Origin: Nocardia transvalensis
Lineage (GTDB): Bacteria; Actinomycetota; Actinomycetes; Mycobacteriales; Mycobacteriaceae
Direction: 5' to 3'
Length of the DNA: 64,000 nt
Assembly (NCBI RefSeq): GCF_015477765.1
Contig: NZ_JADLQQ010000002.1
Span: 1-64,000, forward strand
Shown: positions 19,183-27,879 of the stretch, piece by piece
Numbering within the stretch: the first letter of the stretch is position 1
How the letters are laid out: the number at the start of each line of letters is the position of its first letter
Notes under the pieces: generated by a model
The model's input: only the letters and a program-made list of their open reading frames with translations
Databases searched by the model: none
Told to the model about the DNA's origin: nothing
Program-made: the position numbers and the translations under genes

Positions 19183-19995
19183 TCACCTGCCGCTGAACCG
19201 CGGTTCCCGCTTCTCCACGAACGCTTTTCGACCCTCCCGCGCATCCGCCGAGGCGATCACCGTGCGCACGAACCGCTGCTCGATCGCCCGCGCCTGCTCG
19301 TCGGGCAGCCAGCCGCTGGCGAGCAGCGCGGCCTTGGCCTGCTGCACCGCCAGCGGTGAATTGCGCACGACCCGGTCGGCGATGTCGTGGGCGCGGGCCA
19401 GGGCCTGCCCGGTGGGCACGACATGTCCGATCAGGCCGAAGTCGTAGGCCTCGCGGGCGGTGAGCGGATCGCCGGTGAGGATCATCTCCACCGCTTTGGT
19501 GTAGGGGATCTGGCGTTTGAGCCGCACGGTCGAGCCGGCGCCGGGAATCAGCCCGCGCCGCACCTCCGGCAGTCCGAAGGTGGCCTGCTCCTCGGCGATG
19601 CGAATATCGGTCTGCTGCAACATTTCCAGCCCGCCGCCCAGGCAGGCGCCGTTCACGGCCGCAATGAGCGGCTTGCGCAGGCAGTGGGTGAGCAGCAGGC
19701 CGCGGCCGATCACGGCCGGGTCGTAGTCCGCGCGCCCGCTCCCGTTCGTCATCCAGCCGTCGCCGAGATCACCACCGACACAGTAGGTGTCGCCCGCTCC
19801 GGTCAGAATCGCCACCCGGATCTCGTCGTCGGCGTCGATCTGCTCCCAGGCGTCGGCCAGCTGCTGGATCATCGGCAAGTTCAACGCATTGCGACGCTCA
19901 GGGCGGTTCATCGTCACGACTGCCACCGCCCCCTCGCGCTCCACCAGAAGCGGGCATTCGTCACCGCTGCGGTCGAGGATGTCGTTGGCACCCAT
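19183..19995 (-). CDS. Enoyl-CoA hydratase/isomerase (crotonase) family protein
   Basis: A 270-residue crotonase. It has the oxyanion-hole segments NRPERRNALN and GAGDTYCVGGDL, and both catalytic glutamates (GGGLEMLQQTD and FGLPEVRRGLIPGAG), so hydratase activity is expected. ATG 19995 has GGAAGG 8 nt upstream; ATG 20019 overlaps the ltp3 stop (ATGA) and is an alternative start giving eight more residues. It sits between the two thiolase genes in one operon. Confidence 0.9.
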   Translation of the reverse strand: MGANDILDRSGDECPLLVEREGAVAVVTMNRPERRNALNLPMIQQLADAWEQIDADDEIRVAILTGAGDTYCVGGDLGDGWMTNGSGRADYDPAVIGRGLLLTHCLRKPLIAAVNGACLGGGLEMLQQTDIRIAEEQATFGLPEVRRGLIPGAGSTVRLKRQIPYTKAVEMILTGDPLTAREAYDFGLIGHVVPTGQALARAHDIADRVVRNSPLAVQQAKAALLASGWLPDEQARAIEQRFVRTVIASADAREGRKAFVEKREPRFSGR

Positions 19996-20015
19996 GGCCT
20001 TTCCCTTCCTTGCGC

Positions 20016-21176
20016 TCATGCATCGGGGCGGTCGCTGCCGACGACCCACAGCGCGTGGAACTGCGAGGCCCCGCCCATGGCGTGCCCGATCGCACGCCGG
20101 GCGCCGGGCACCTGATGCTCGCCCGCCAGCCCGCGCACCTGCAGGGCGGCCTCGAGGAACCGGACCAGGCCGGTGGCGCCGGTGGGATTGCCCGACAGCA
20201 CACCGCCGGACGGGTTGATCGGCAGGCGGCCGCCGAAGCGGGTGGTCCCGTCGTCGACCAGCTTCCAGCCCTCGTGCAGCGGTGCGAGGCCGATATTCTC
20301 CATCCACATCGGCTCGTACCAGCTGTAGGGGATGTACAGCTCGGCGAGGTCGATTTCCCGTGCGGGATCGGCGATTCCGGCCTGCCGGTAGGCGTCGGCG
20401 GCGCATTCGGCCCCCGCTCGCGGATTCACCTCGTCGCGCCCGGCGAAGTGCCCGGTCTCGGTCCGGAACGACATGCCGTGGATCCAGGCCGGTGGCCGCG
20501 CGGGCTTGCCGACCTCTCCGGCACCGGCCAGGACGATGGCGGCGGCCCCGTCGGAGGACGGGCACGACTCGAGGTAGCGGATCGGATCCCACAGCATGCG
20601 GGACTGTTTCACCTTCTCGACGGTGATATCGGGCATGTGCACGTGCGCGTACGGGTTGCGCAGGGCATTGAGCCGGTGGTTGACCGCGACCTGCCAGCCG
20701 ATGTGCTCGGGTGCGCCCGAGCGCCGGATGTACTCGCGGATCACGGGCGCGAAATGCCCGCCCGCCCCGGCGCCGAGTTTGGCGCTGAACGGCAGCCCGC
20801 GCGACAGCGCCCAGGTGAAATTGCCCTCGGACTCCTTGGAATACGCGGCCACCAGCACCCGCCGGGCCAGACCCGCCTCGATCAGGTGTGCGCCGTAGAC
20901 CGCCGCGTGTCCGCCGACGCTGCCGCCGGTGAACACGCGCGTGACCGGCAGGCCGCGGGCGCCGAGCGCGTCGGCCAGATACAGTTCCGGATTCATCACA
21001 CCGTCGAACAGGTCCGGCGTCTTCGAGAGCACGACGGCGTCGACGTCACCGAGCTCGAGTTCGGCATCGGCCATGGCCGCCGCGACCGCCTCGCGCACCA
21101 GCGCCCCGATGGTCACCTCGCGGCGCTTGGCCTGCTTGCCCTGGCCGATACCCACCACTGCCACGGATTCACTCAT
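20016..21176 (-). CDS. Ltp3-like thiolase-superfamily protein without the nucleophilic cysteine
   Basis: A 386-residue protein that matches mycobacterial Ltp3 (Rv3523 type) along its length: LSKTPDLFDGVMNPELYLAD, FAPVIREYIRRSGAPEHIGW, MLWDPIRYLESCPSSDGAAA and INPSGGVLSGNPTGATGL. At the site of the thiolase nucleophile it reads TGGSVGGHA, with no Cys. This loss is shared with the Ltp2/Ltp3 group, and Ltp2-type proteins act as acyl-CoA retro-aldolases together with DUF35 partners. Here two DUF35 genes are in the same operon. Start ATG 21176 overlaps the ltp4 stop by one base (TAATG). Confidence 0.85.
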   Translation of the reverse strand: MSESVAVVGIGQGKQAKRREVTIGALVREAVAAAMADAELELGDVDAVVLSKTPDLFDGVMNPELYLADALGARGLPVTRVFTGGSVGGHAAVYGAHLIEAGLARRVLVAAYSKESEGNFTWALSRGLPFSAKLGAGAGGHFAPVIREYIRRSGAPEHIGWQVAVNHRLNALRNPYAHVHMPDITVEKVKQSRMLWDPIRYLESCPSSDGAAAIVLAGAGEVGKPARPPAWIHGMSFRTETGHFAGRDEVNPRAGAECAADAYRQAGIADPAREIDLAELYIPYSWYEPMWMENIGLAPLHEGWKLVDDGTTRFGGRLPINPSGGVLSGNPTGATGLVRFLEAALQVRGLAGEHQVPGARRAIGHAMGGASQFHALWVVGSDRPDA

Positions 21177-22249
21177 TAGGCATCCCTTTCCAGCAGGCAC
21201 ACCAGATTTTGTTGCAGCGCTTGACCGTTCGTGGCGTGGGCGAGGGCGCGCCGGGCCCGGCCCTGCCGAATCGCCCGGGCCGCTTCGCTGATGCGCAGCA
21301 GTCCGGTGGCCGTGGTGGGCCGTCCGGCCAGGGGGCCGCCCGACGGGTTGACCGCCGTCGTCGGCGAGAGCCCGAGCTCCCGCACGAGAAGCGGCTCCTG
21401 CGCGGAGTATTCGACGTGCAGTTCGGCCACCTCGATCTCGGCGGGCCCGAATCCGGCCGTACGCGCGGCCGCGTGGGCCGCTCGCGCCGCCGAGGGTGCG
21501 CGGGTGAGGTCGCGGGAGCCGGGATAGTGCGCGTCCATGCGATGGTCGATGCCGCGCACCCACGCCGGTGCCTCGCACAGCGACCGCGCCACGTCTCCGG
21601 CCGCCAGCACGACCACCGCGGCCGCGTCACCGACCGGCGAAATATCGTGGCGGCGTAGGGGAGAGGCGACATAAGGCGCGGCCAGCAGATCGTCGATCTC
21701 ACGGTCACCACACACCTGGGCGTACGGGTTGGTCTTCGCGTCGGCCAGGTTGCGGGCGACGATGCGGGCCATCTCCCGTTCGGTGGTCACCCCGGCCTGC
21801 AGCAGTGCGCAGGCCTGGATCCCGGCGATGGCGTCCTGGTGCGGGCGCAGCGGCGTCAGATAGTACGGATCCAGTTGCGCGGGCACGACCTGGTCGAGAT
21901 CGCGCGGCAGCGAGCCGCGGCCGATCCCGTACACCAGGGCGATATCGCCGTGCCCGAGCTGCAGCCACGTCCACGCCTCGTAGAACGCCCACGCGGCATC
22001 CATTTCCACGTGTGATTCCGCGATCGGCGGCCACGCACCGACCGCATCGAGGGAGTCGATATAGGCGAAGGTGCGGCCCTCGTGGAAGTCGTGGCTGCCC
22101 GAACATACGAAATCCACGCGGTCCCGGTCCAGTTCGACCGCGGTCAGTGCCTCGCGGATCACCGGCAGCAGAATGCCCGCCATATCGTCGCGACGATTCG
22201 CGGCCAGGCACGGCGATTGCGCCCCGGCGACCACGGCGATCTCACGCAT
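21176..22249 (-). CDS. Ltp4-like thiolase-superfamily protein
   Basis: A 357-residue protein resembling mycobacterial Ltp4 (Rv3522 type): VDFVCSGSHDFHEGRTFAYI, ESHVEMDAAWAFYEAWTWLQ, PLRRHDISPVGDAAAVV and AVNPSGGPLAGRPTTATGLL. The position of the usual catalytic Cys reads ESHVEMDAA, so classical thiolase chemistry is unlikely. In mycobacteria ltp3, ltp4 and a DUF35 gene lie together in the cholesterol regulon. The same trio here suggests steroid or other cyclic side-chain metabolism, perhaps as a paralogous set. It overlaps the DUF35 gene upstream by 8 nt. Confidence 0.83.
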   Translation of the reverse strand: MREIAVVAGAQSPCLAANRRDDMAGILLPVIREALTAVELDRDRVDFVCSGSHDFHEGRTFAYIDSLDAVGAWPPIAESHVEMDAAWAFYEAWTWLQLGHGDIALVYGIGRGSLPRDLDQVVPAQLDPYYLTPLRPHQDAIAGIQACALLQAGVTTEREMARIVARNLADAKTNPYAQVCGDREIDDLLAAPYVASPLRRHDISPVGDAAAVVVLAAGDVARSLCEAPAWVRGIDHRMDAHYPGSRDLTRAPSAARAAHAAARTAGFGPAEIEVAELHVEYSAQEPLLVRELGLSPTTAVNPSGGPLAGRPTTATGLLRISEAARAIRQGRARRALAHATNGQALQQNLVCLLERDA

Positions 22250-22715
22250 GAGCGGCCTCCCGGACCGGCCGGTAGTGGCGAATGCTCATCCACGACGGCT
22301 CCAGATCGCCGTCGGCCCAGACCGGTTCGACCTCCATACCGATCCGCACCTCGGCGAGGTCGACCTCCCGGATCAGATGCATCACCCGGGTGTCGGCGCC
22401 GTGCGGCTGGATATGGCCGACCACGTACGGCGGCTCGATCTCCTGTCCCGGGAACGGGAAACTGACCACGCAGAACGTCGACACCGTGCCGCGCCCGTCC
22501 AGTTCGGTGGGTTGCTCGAGTTCGACCAGGCAGCGGGCGCAGAACTCCGGTGCCGGCAGATACATGTGCCGGCACGACGGGCAGCGGCGCGCCAGCAGCC
22601 GGCGCTCGGCCAGCCCGCGCAGAAATGCCGAACGACCGACCCCGGCGACGAAGGTGTATTCCATGCGCAGCGGCGTCGGCATCAGCGTGATCGGCGGTGG
22701 CAGTGGGGCATTCAT
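22242..22715 (-). CDS. DUF35 OB-fold protein with zinc ribbon (acyl-CoA-binding partner)
   Basis: A 157-residue DUF35 protein: an N-terminal helix, a rubredoxin-like zinc ribbon RRCPSCRHMYLPAPEFCARC (two C-x2-C pairs), and an OB fold (GTVSTFCVVSFPFPGQ onward). DUF35 proteins pair with thiolase-like subunits and with MaoC-type hydratases in steroid side-chain cleavage. Start ATG 22715 overlaps the upstream DUF35 stop (ATGA). It is probably the partner of Ltp3 or Ltp4. Confidence 0.87.
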   Translation of the reverse strand: MNAPLPPPITLMPTPLRMEYTFVAGVGRSAFLRGLAERRLLARRCPSCRHMYLPAPEFCARCLVELEQPTELDGRGTVSTFCVVSFPFPGQEIEPPYVVGHIQPHGADTRVMHLIREVDLAEVRIGMEVEPVWADGDLEPSWMSIRHYRPVREAAHA

Positions 22716-23167
22716 CGGGCGGTGTCCTCCGGTTCGAAGCAGATCAGATCGCGCAGCTGCCCGGACCGTTCGGCCGCCCACCGAGCCCGTACCCGCAGCC
22801 CGCGGCGCAGCAGCCCGGGATCGCCGACATCCACGGCGTGCAGGAAACTGCCCTCGGTGCCATCGATCGCGATCAGCGCCCACGCGAAATCGCGCTCGAC
22901 CGGATCGCCCGGCCGGTGCGGAACCCAGGTCCAGGATTCGACGCTGCCCGTGGGCGCCACATCGACCAATTCGGTGAGTTCGCGGCCGGTCACCGGATCG
23001 AATTCCGCGGGCGGGCACACCACCGTCCCTCGCTCGGTCCGTGCCCCCAGCAGCCGCGCGTCGCGCAACCCGGCCAGAAACGTCCCGACCACCGGCCCCA
23101 CGGTCCGCTCGAACGGGAACTCGATCTCATAAGGCGCGCACAAACTTTCGTCCGTATCGGCGACCAT
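22712..23167 (-). CDS. Second DUF35-type OB-fold protein, zinc ribbon degenerate
   Basis: A 151-residue protein with the DUF35 layout (VGPVVGTFLAGLRDARLLGA, then LTELVDVAPTGSVESWTWVP and SFLHAVDVGD) but only one Cys in the ribbon region (TVVCPPAEFDP), so it cannot bind zinc in the usual way. It is the first gene of the minus-strand operon leading to ltp4, ltp3, crotonase and thiolase. Two DUF35 genes beside two thiolase-like genes suggest two separate partner pairs or one hetero-oligomer. Confidence 0.8.
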   Translation of the reverse strand: MVADTDESLCAPYEIEFPFERTVGPVVGTFLAGLRDARLLGARTERGTVVCPPAEFDPVTGRELTELVDVAPTGSVESWTWVPHRPGDPVERDFAWALIAIDGTEGSFLHAVDVGDPGLLRRGLRVRARWAAERSGQLRDLICFEPEDTAR

Positions 23168-23200
23168 GCGGCGACTCCTCTCTCCCGCTCGGAGTCTGCC

Positions 23201-23216
23201 TCAATCACGTGATTGA
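23201..23216. promoter_or_regulatory. 16-bp palindrome upstream of the DUF35-thiolase operon
   Basis: TCAATCACGTGATTGA is a perfect 16-bp palindrome, 34 bp before the DUF35 start (23167) and 62 bp before the divergent methyltransferase start. A further half-site, ATCAAGTG, follows from 23217. It shares ATCA/TGAT elements with the palindrome at 14666, so the same TetR may bind both. Confidence 0.6.
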
Positions 23217-23277
23217 ATCAAGTGTTTGAAAGCGAATAGCGCTGCGGCGGGCGGGCGGAGCGCGGGATGATGGGTGG

Positions 23278-24102
23278 GTGACCGACTTCGAGGCGGCCAT
23301 CGCGGCGCACTACCGCCACGATCCGGAACGCGATCGGCTTCAGACGTGGGGGAAGCTGGAGTTGTTGCGGACCCAGGAGCTCATCGGCCGCTACCTACCC
23401 GCGCCCCCGGCGGTGATCTACGACGTCGGCGGCGCGCGCGGTGCCTACGCGCTGCCCTTGGCGCGCGCCGGATATGAGGTGCATCTGATCGATGTGTGGG
23501 AGCCGCATGTGGAGGCGGCGGCACGGGCATCGGAGGATCAGCGGCACGCCCCGCTGCGGTCGGTGCAGGTGGGGGATGCGCGCGAACTCCCCTTCCACGA
23601 TCGCAGCGCCGACGGTGTGCTGCTGCTCGGGCCGCTGTATCACCTGGTCGATCGCGACGAGCGGCTGCGCGCTCTGCGCGAGGCGCATCGCGTTCTGCGA
23701 CCGGGTGGGGTGCTGCTCGCCGCGGCGATCTCCCGATTCGCCTCGACCCTCGGCGGCCTGGTCACCGGCGAGATCACCGATCCGGACTTCGCCGCGATCG
23801 CGGCGGAAGACGTCCGTACCGGTCAGCACCGCAACCCCCACCGCGAATCCCGGCCCGACTGGTTCACCGACGCCTACTTCCATCTCCCGGACGAACTGCA
23901 CGACGAACTGAAAACGGCGGGTTTCCACGACATCTCGATCCTCGCCGTCGAGGGACCGGCAGGTTTCGGCGTCTGCGACGACCAACTCGACGACGCCGAC
24001 CGCCAGGCCTCGGTCCTGCACGCCATCCGCCGCATCGAATCCGCCCCCGAACTCCTCGGTGCCAGCGCCCACCTCATGGCCGTCGCCCGCGCCGCCGGCT
24101 AA
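23278..24102 (+). CDS. Class I SAM-dependent methyltransferase
   Basis: A 274-residue methyltransferase. Motif I is VIYDVGGARGAYALPLARAG, motif II DVWEPH, and VLRPGGVLLAAAISRFAS is motif III/post III. The acceptor is not evident. The C-terminal half (LHDELKTAGFHDISILAVEG) is typical of this broad family. GTG 23278 is divergent from the DUF35 operon and shares its control region. No operon partner is certain. Confidence 0.82.
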   Translation: MTDFEAAIAAHYRHDPERDRLQTWGKLELLRTQELIGRYLPAPPAVIYDVGGARGAYALPLARAGYEVHLIDVWEPHVEAAARASEDQRHAPLRSVQVGDARELPFHDRSADGVLLLGPLYHLVDRDERLRALREAHRVLRPGGVLLAAAISRFASTLGGLVTGEITDPDFAAIAAEDVRTGQHRNPHRESRPDWFTDAYFHLPDELHDELKTAGFHDISILAVEGPAGFGVCDDQLDDADRQASVLHAIRRIESAPELLGASAHLMAVARAAG

Positions 24103-24161
24103 CCCTCCGATCCTGGGCGTGTCGGGGGCGCTGCCAGGGGTTTTCCGGTAGTTTGCCGGAC

Positions 24162-24563
24162 GTGAGCATCGATCACGAGACGATTGTCGAGGAGATCCGC
24201 ACACTGCACAACGACCTGGCGCGGTGGCTGGGTGCACCGGACACCGACGGGTTGGAGGTGTTCGGGTCGCAGTTGCATGCCGACTTCTCCATGGTCATGT
24301 TGAACGGTGTGGTGGCGCCGCGGGCGCGGCTGCTCGAGGGGCTGAAGGGCGCGGGCAATTCCATGCCGGGCCTGACGATCGAGATCGTCGACATCGATGT
24401 GCTGCACCACACCGACGACTGCACGGTCGCGCGGTTCCGGGAGATCCATCGCCGCGACGGCAGCGCCCGCGACCGCTGGACCACCGCCTTGTTGCTGCCG
24501 GATGCGCAGGGGCGCAACGGGGTGCGGTGGCGCACGGTCCACGAGACCGCCGCCGCGAGCTGA
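24162..24563 (+). CDS. DUF4440/NTF2-like small protein
   Basis: A 133-residue protein with an NTF2-like pattern: N-terminal helices (ETIVEEIRTLHNDLARWLGA), HADFSMVMLNGVVAPRARLLEGLKG, then beta-strands (TIEIVDIDVLHHTDDCTVAR, TALLLPDAQGRNGVRWRTVH). Such domains form small cone-shaped barrels used as enzymes or ligand-binding modules. Starts at GTG 24162, 59 bp after the methyltransferase gene and possibly co-transcribed with it. Confidence 0.65.
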   Translation: MSIDHETIVEEIRTLHNDLARWLGAPDTDGLEVFGSQLHADFSMVMLNGVVAPRARLLEGLKGAGNSMPGLTIEIVDIDVLHHTDDCTVARFREIHRRDGSARDRWTTALLLPDAQGRNGVRWRTVHETAAAS

Positions 24564-24569
24564 TCCGGG

Positions 24570-24866
24570 TCAGCCGAGCGCGGCCTCCCAGTCGTTGGGA
24601 TGTCCGTGGACGGAGGGGTCGTAGAGCACGACGAACCGGAACTGCTGCGGGGCCGAGAGCGGGAACGGGCCGATGCTCAGGTCCTGCGAGGTGTATCGGG
24701 CATCGCCGTTGGTGCGGACCCATTTCGGCGTCCGGTCCTGCTGGTCGAGCCACTTCTGGAAGACCGAGCGCGACGGCTTGGCGGCCATGATCACCGACAT
24801 CAGGGGTAGCGCGTCGAGTTCCTCCACCGTCGAAACGAACCGAAGGCTGTCACTCACGGGTTTCAC
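24570..24866 (-). CDS. Hypothetical 98-residue protein
   Basis: A small soluble protein (LRFVSTVEELDALPLMSVIM, SRSVFQKWLDQQDRTPKWVR, ends HGHPNDWEAALG). No signal peptide, membrane segment or known motif is seen. The sequence is well behaved in composition and the frame is closed by a stop 6 bp from a convergent gene. The GTG start at 24866 is uncertain. Confidence 0.5.
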   Translation of the reverse strand: MKPVSDSLRFVSTVEELDALPLMSVIMAAKPSRSVFQKWLDQQDRTPKWVRTNGDARYTSQDLSIGPFPLSAPQQFRFVVLYDPSVHGHPNDWEAALG

Positions 24867-24899
24867 AGTAGAAGACCACCGGGAGTGACCGGAATCGGC

Positions 24900-25451
24900 C
24901 TACCAGAGGGGCAGGCCGATGACGCCTTCCGTGGGGAGATCGACCTCGTCGGTGGTAATCGGTTGCGGGCCAGTGCGATCGGTGCGCAGGGTGCCGATCG
25001 GAACCTGTCCGCCGCGGCGCGGCACGTCGTTACCGCGCACGCCGATCTCCGTCTGCGGGGCCAGCGGGTCGCGGGTGATGATGCAGTGGGCGATCTTGCC
25101 GTCCCGCAATCGCATCGTGAGCAGATAGCTGTTGCGGTAGCGGGTTCCGGTGGATTTGACGATCACCTCGGCCTCGACGAACAGTTGCCAGGTATTCGAA
25201 TCCAGCAGCGGTTCGGCACCGGCGACGGCGGTAATTCGCCAGTCGTAGTCGTCCAGGAGGGCGAAGGCGTGCCGCAGTTCCTCGTGCCCGCGCATATCGT
25301 TCGGAAAACCCGTGGGGGCCCAGCGCAATTCGATCCGGGCGTCCTCGGTCAGCATCGGGAGATATCGGTCCAGCCCGGTGGAGTTCGGTCCCGAATTCAG
25401 CAATTCGCCGATCATCAGGGTCTGGGTATCCGCTGTCCGTTGGCCTTGCAT
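24900..25451 (-). CDS. SnoaL-like (NTF2-fold) protein
   Basis: A 183-residue protein with the SnoaL pattern: GLDRYLPMLTEDARIELRWA, DMRGHEELRHAFALLDDYDW, and strands TWQLFVEAEVIVKSTGTRYR and NSYLLTMRLRDGKIAHCIIT. SnoaL-like proteins include polyketide cyclases and steroid isomerases; the R-x-G-x-I end of the last strand is typical, but no catalytic pair can be assigned. ATG 25451 has GGGAGG at 5-nt spacing. Confidence 0.72.
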   Translation of the reverse strand: MQGQRTADTQTLMIGELLNSGPNSTGLDRYLPMLTEDARIELRWAPTGFPNDMRGHEELRHAFALLDDYDWRITAVAGAEPLLDSNTWQLFVEAEVIVKSTGTRYRNSYLLTMRLRDGKIAHCIITRDPLAPQTEIGVRGNDVPRRGGQVPIGTLRTDRTGPQPITTDEVDLPTEGVIGLPLW

Positions 25452-25678
25452 AGGAACCTCCCGCACCTCTCGACGCAGTCTCCGGCGGGCCTGATGCCGC
25501 GTCGGCGCTCTGTCCAGTTTCCTCACCCGCTACTGTCGGCTACAGATCCGGCGACGCCACGTTCCGTCCAGTTTGCGTCAAAGATGCTGTTGAGCCAGTG
25601 AGTGAAGATTGACGCTCGAAGAAATCGATTCAACCACGGAAAGCAACCGCCTTAACCTGGTCTGTTGTTCAGATCACA

Positions 25679-25706
25679 TTGTTGCCTGCGTAGTTTGCGA
25701 CACAAT
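25679..25706 (+). promoter_or_regulatory. Candidate promoter of methyltransferase gene
   Basis: In an unusually AT-rich stretch, TTGTTG (25679-25684) and CACAAT (25701-25706) are 16 bp apart, upstream of the methyltransferase start. The rest of the roughly 290-bp gap from 25452 shows no gene. Confidence 0.35.
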
Positions 25707-25741
25707 AGCTATCAACGGTTCGCCGCTTCGATCGAAGGATC

Positions 25742-26563
25742 ATGCCGATGACCGCTTCTCATGTTTCGCTCGATATCAGCAGTGTGTGGGCGCTCGGCGA
25801 CTACCACCGATTCGCCAAAACGGCGCTGTGGGATCTCGGCCCGACACTGGCCACCGCGTGCGGTATTCGCCCGGGCATGCGGGTACTGGACGTCGCCGCC
25901 GGAACCGGGAATGCGGCCATCGCGGCCGCGCTGGCCGGGGCGGAGGTGACGGCCTCGGATATCACCGTGGAGAACTTCACCGCCGGCCGGGCCGAGGCGC
26001 TGGCGCACGGCGTGGAATTGGAGTGGGTCGAGGCCGATGCGCAGGATCTGCCGTTTCCGGATTCCTCCTTCGACGTCGTCACCTCCTCGGTCGGCGCGGT
26101 CTTCGCGCCCCGGCACGAGGATGTGGCCGACGAATTGGTGCGGGTGACCAAACCGGGCGGCACGATCGGCATGATCTGCTGGACCCGCCGATCCTGGATC
26201 TGTGAGGTGCTGGCCACCCTGGCCCACTACGACCCACCGCCGCCGGAGAGCCTGCCGCCGCGTCTGTGGGGCAACAAGGACCACGTCCTCTGGCTGTTCG
26301 GCGACCGCATCAGCGCGCTGGACCTGACACCGGGCAGCTTCCGCCTCATCGCACCGACACCGGGCCAATTCATCGAATTCTTCGAAACCGCCTTCGGCCC
26401 CATCCTGGGCGCGTTCGCCGCCCTCCTCGACCGCCCCCAACGCGCCGCCGCCCTCCACCTCGACCTCCTCGACCTGGCCGACCGCCTGAACCTCGGCACC
26501 CCCGGCGGCCCCGCCGAATACCTGTTCGAGTACGTCGTGCTGACCGCGACGACCGCCGCCTGA
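25742..26563 (+). CDS. Class I SAM-dependent methyltransferase
   Basis: A 273-residue methyltransferase with motif I MRVLDVAAGTGNAAIAAA, DLPFPDSSFDVVTSSVG and VRVTKPGGTIGMICWT, resembling UbiE-type and small-molecule C/O-methyltransferases of actinomycetes. The acceptor is unknown. GAAGG precedes the two adjacent starts ATG 25742 and ATG 25748. It is a single gene convergent with the Eis-like gene. Confidence 0.85.
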   Translation: MPMTASHVSLDISSVWALGDYHRFAKTALWDLGPTLATACGIRPGMRVLDVAAGTGNAAIAAALAGAEVTASDITVENFTAGRAEALAHGVELEWVEADAQDLPFPDSSFDVVTSSVGAVFAPRHEDVADELVRVTKPGGTIGMICWTRRSWICEVLATLAHYDPPPPESLPPRLWGNKDHVLWLFGDRISALDLTPGSFRLIAPTPGQFIEFFETAFGPILGAFAALLDRPQRAAALHLDLLDLADRLNLGTPGGPAEYLFEYVVLTATTAA

Positions 26564-26572
26564 CCCGGGGAG

Positions 26573-27817
26573 TCAATACAGCGGAAACGCCCATCCGCCC
26601 GGATAGTGGGGTTCGCGGTCGTGCCGGAAGGCGACGCTCGCTCGCGCGAGGGCGCCTGCCCGCAGCTCCTCGACCAGCCCCGCGCGGGCGAGTGCGGCCA
26701 GCGTCGTACCGCCCAGGTATGCCGCGCCGAGCTCGGTTGATGTCAGACGCAGGTCGGCGGGGGCGCGGGTGCGCTCGCAACGGGACGACGCGCTGTCGGC
26801 CTGCAGGTGATAGCGCCCGGTGTTCCACGGGCAGAAGTGGTCCTCGACGTCGAGCACGATATCCAGCGGAGTCGAGTAGCGGCGTCCGGACAAGGCCCGG
26901 CCCACATCGACCAGTCGGACCCACAGCCGATCGACCAGGCGATCGTGCACCGCGCGCGCATCCTCCACCAGGTGCGCCAGTGGCTCGTCGGGCGCCCCTT
27001 CGTAGTCGATCCAGGAGGCGAGATCGATACCGGCCAGGTAGCGCCACAGAGCCGCATAGGTTGTGCGGGAGTGCGCAGCGAGCTCGGCCACCTGGACCGA
27101 TCCGACTTCGTTGCCGAAGGCGTCGAGCCCCGGTGCGTGCCGGTACAGGGCGTAACCGGTGGGCTCGTTGTCCGGGGCCAGATGAACGGCGTAGCGCAGC
27201 ATGGTCATGCCGTGAGCCGGCTGGTCGAAAAGCCTGATGTTCCAGTGCGACTCGGCGCGATCCGGCCAACCGACCGACATCGTCCTGACCTGGTCGTAGA
27301 TCTTCTCGATCATCGGACGCGCCTGGGCGGGAGGCAGTAACCGCACGGTTCCGTCACCGAAACCGGTGCCCGGGCGAAACCGCATCGCGCGCTTGTCGCA
27401 GCGCAGCCGGTTTCCTCTGGTGGCGAGTCCGAAACCGTAGCGGCCGTAGATCGCGGCCTCGGAAGGACGCAGGGCCGCAATCGGTTCCAAGCCCTGCTCG
27501 TGGATGTCGGTGAGTTGCCTGCGCATCATCGAGGTGAGGATTCCGCGACGGCGATGGGTCGGGGCCACACCCACCGACGCGATGCCCGCTACCGGAACGA
27601 CGGCGCCGGGCACCGTCAGAGTTCGCGCGTAGACAGAGGCCCCGGACACGGGGGCATCACCCTCGAAAGCGGCAAGGGTGCGCGCCAGATCCGTGGCGGC
27701 ACGCTGGTTGGCGAGCTCCTCATCCGACCGATCCACGCCGTAGGTGTCGGCGATCATGCGGGCCCACGAATCGAATTCCTCATCCGTGACAGGGCGAAGG
27801 GGGTACGGGTCGGCCAC
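26573..27817 (-). CDS. Eis-type GNAT N-acetyltransferase
   Basis: A 414-residue protein of the Eis family: an N-terminal GNAT domain with the acetyl-CoA motif SVGVAPTHRRRGILTSMMRR, a second GNAT-like domain, and a C-terminal sterol-carrier-like domain. It ends GGWAFPLY; in Eis the terminal carboxylate acts as catalytic base. YGRYGFGLATRGNR is also typical. Mycobacterial Eis acetylates aminoglycosides and host proteins; some Nocardia homologues may confer kanamycin tolerance, but that is not shown here. Confidence 0.87.
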   Translation of the reverse strand: MADPYPLRPVTDEEFDSWARMIADTYGVDRSDEELANQRAATDLARTLAAFEGDAPVSGASVYARTLTVPGAVVPVAGIASVGVAPTHRRRGILTSMMRRQLTDIHEQGLEPIAALRPSEAAIYGRYGFGLATRGNRLRCDKRAMRFRPGTGFGDGTVRLLPPAQARPMIEKIYDQVRTMSVGWPDRAESHWNIRLFDQPAHGMTMLRYAVHLAPDNEPTGYALYRHAPGLDAFGNEVGSVQVAELAAHSRTTYAALWRYLAGIDLASWIDYEGAPDEPLAHLVEDARAVHDRLVDRLWVRLVDVGRALSGRRYSTPLDIVLDVEDHFCPWNTGRYHLQADSASSRCERTRAPADLRLTSTELGAAYLGGTTLAALARAGLVEELRAGALARASVAFRHDREPHYPGGWAFPLY

Positions 27818-27879
27818 CTCTGTTGTGTATAGGAATCGGCGTTGCCGGGCAACGCATTTCCGCCGAACATCTGTCGGTG

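Noticed and set aside
17801-19447. 548-codon plus-strand open frame over the thiolase
   Set aside because: Antisense to a well-supported thiolase and crotonase; no start signal or family match.
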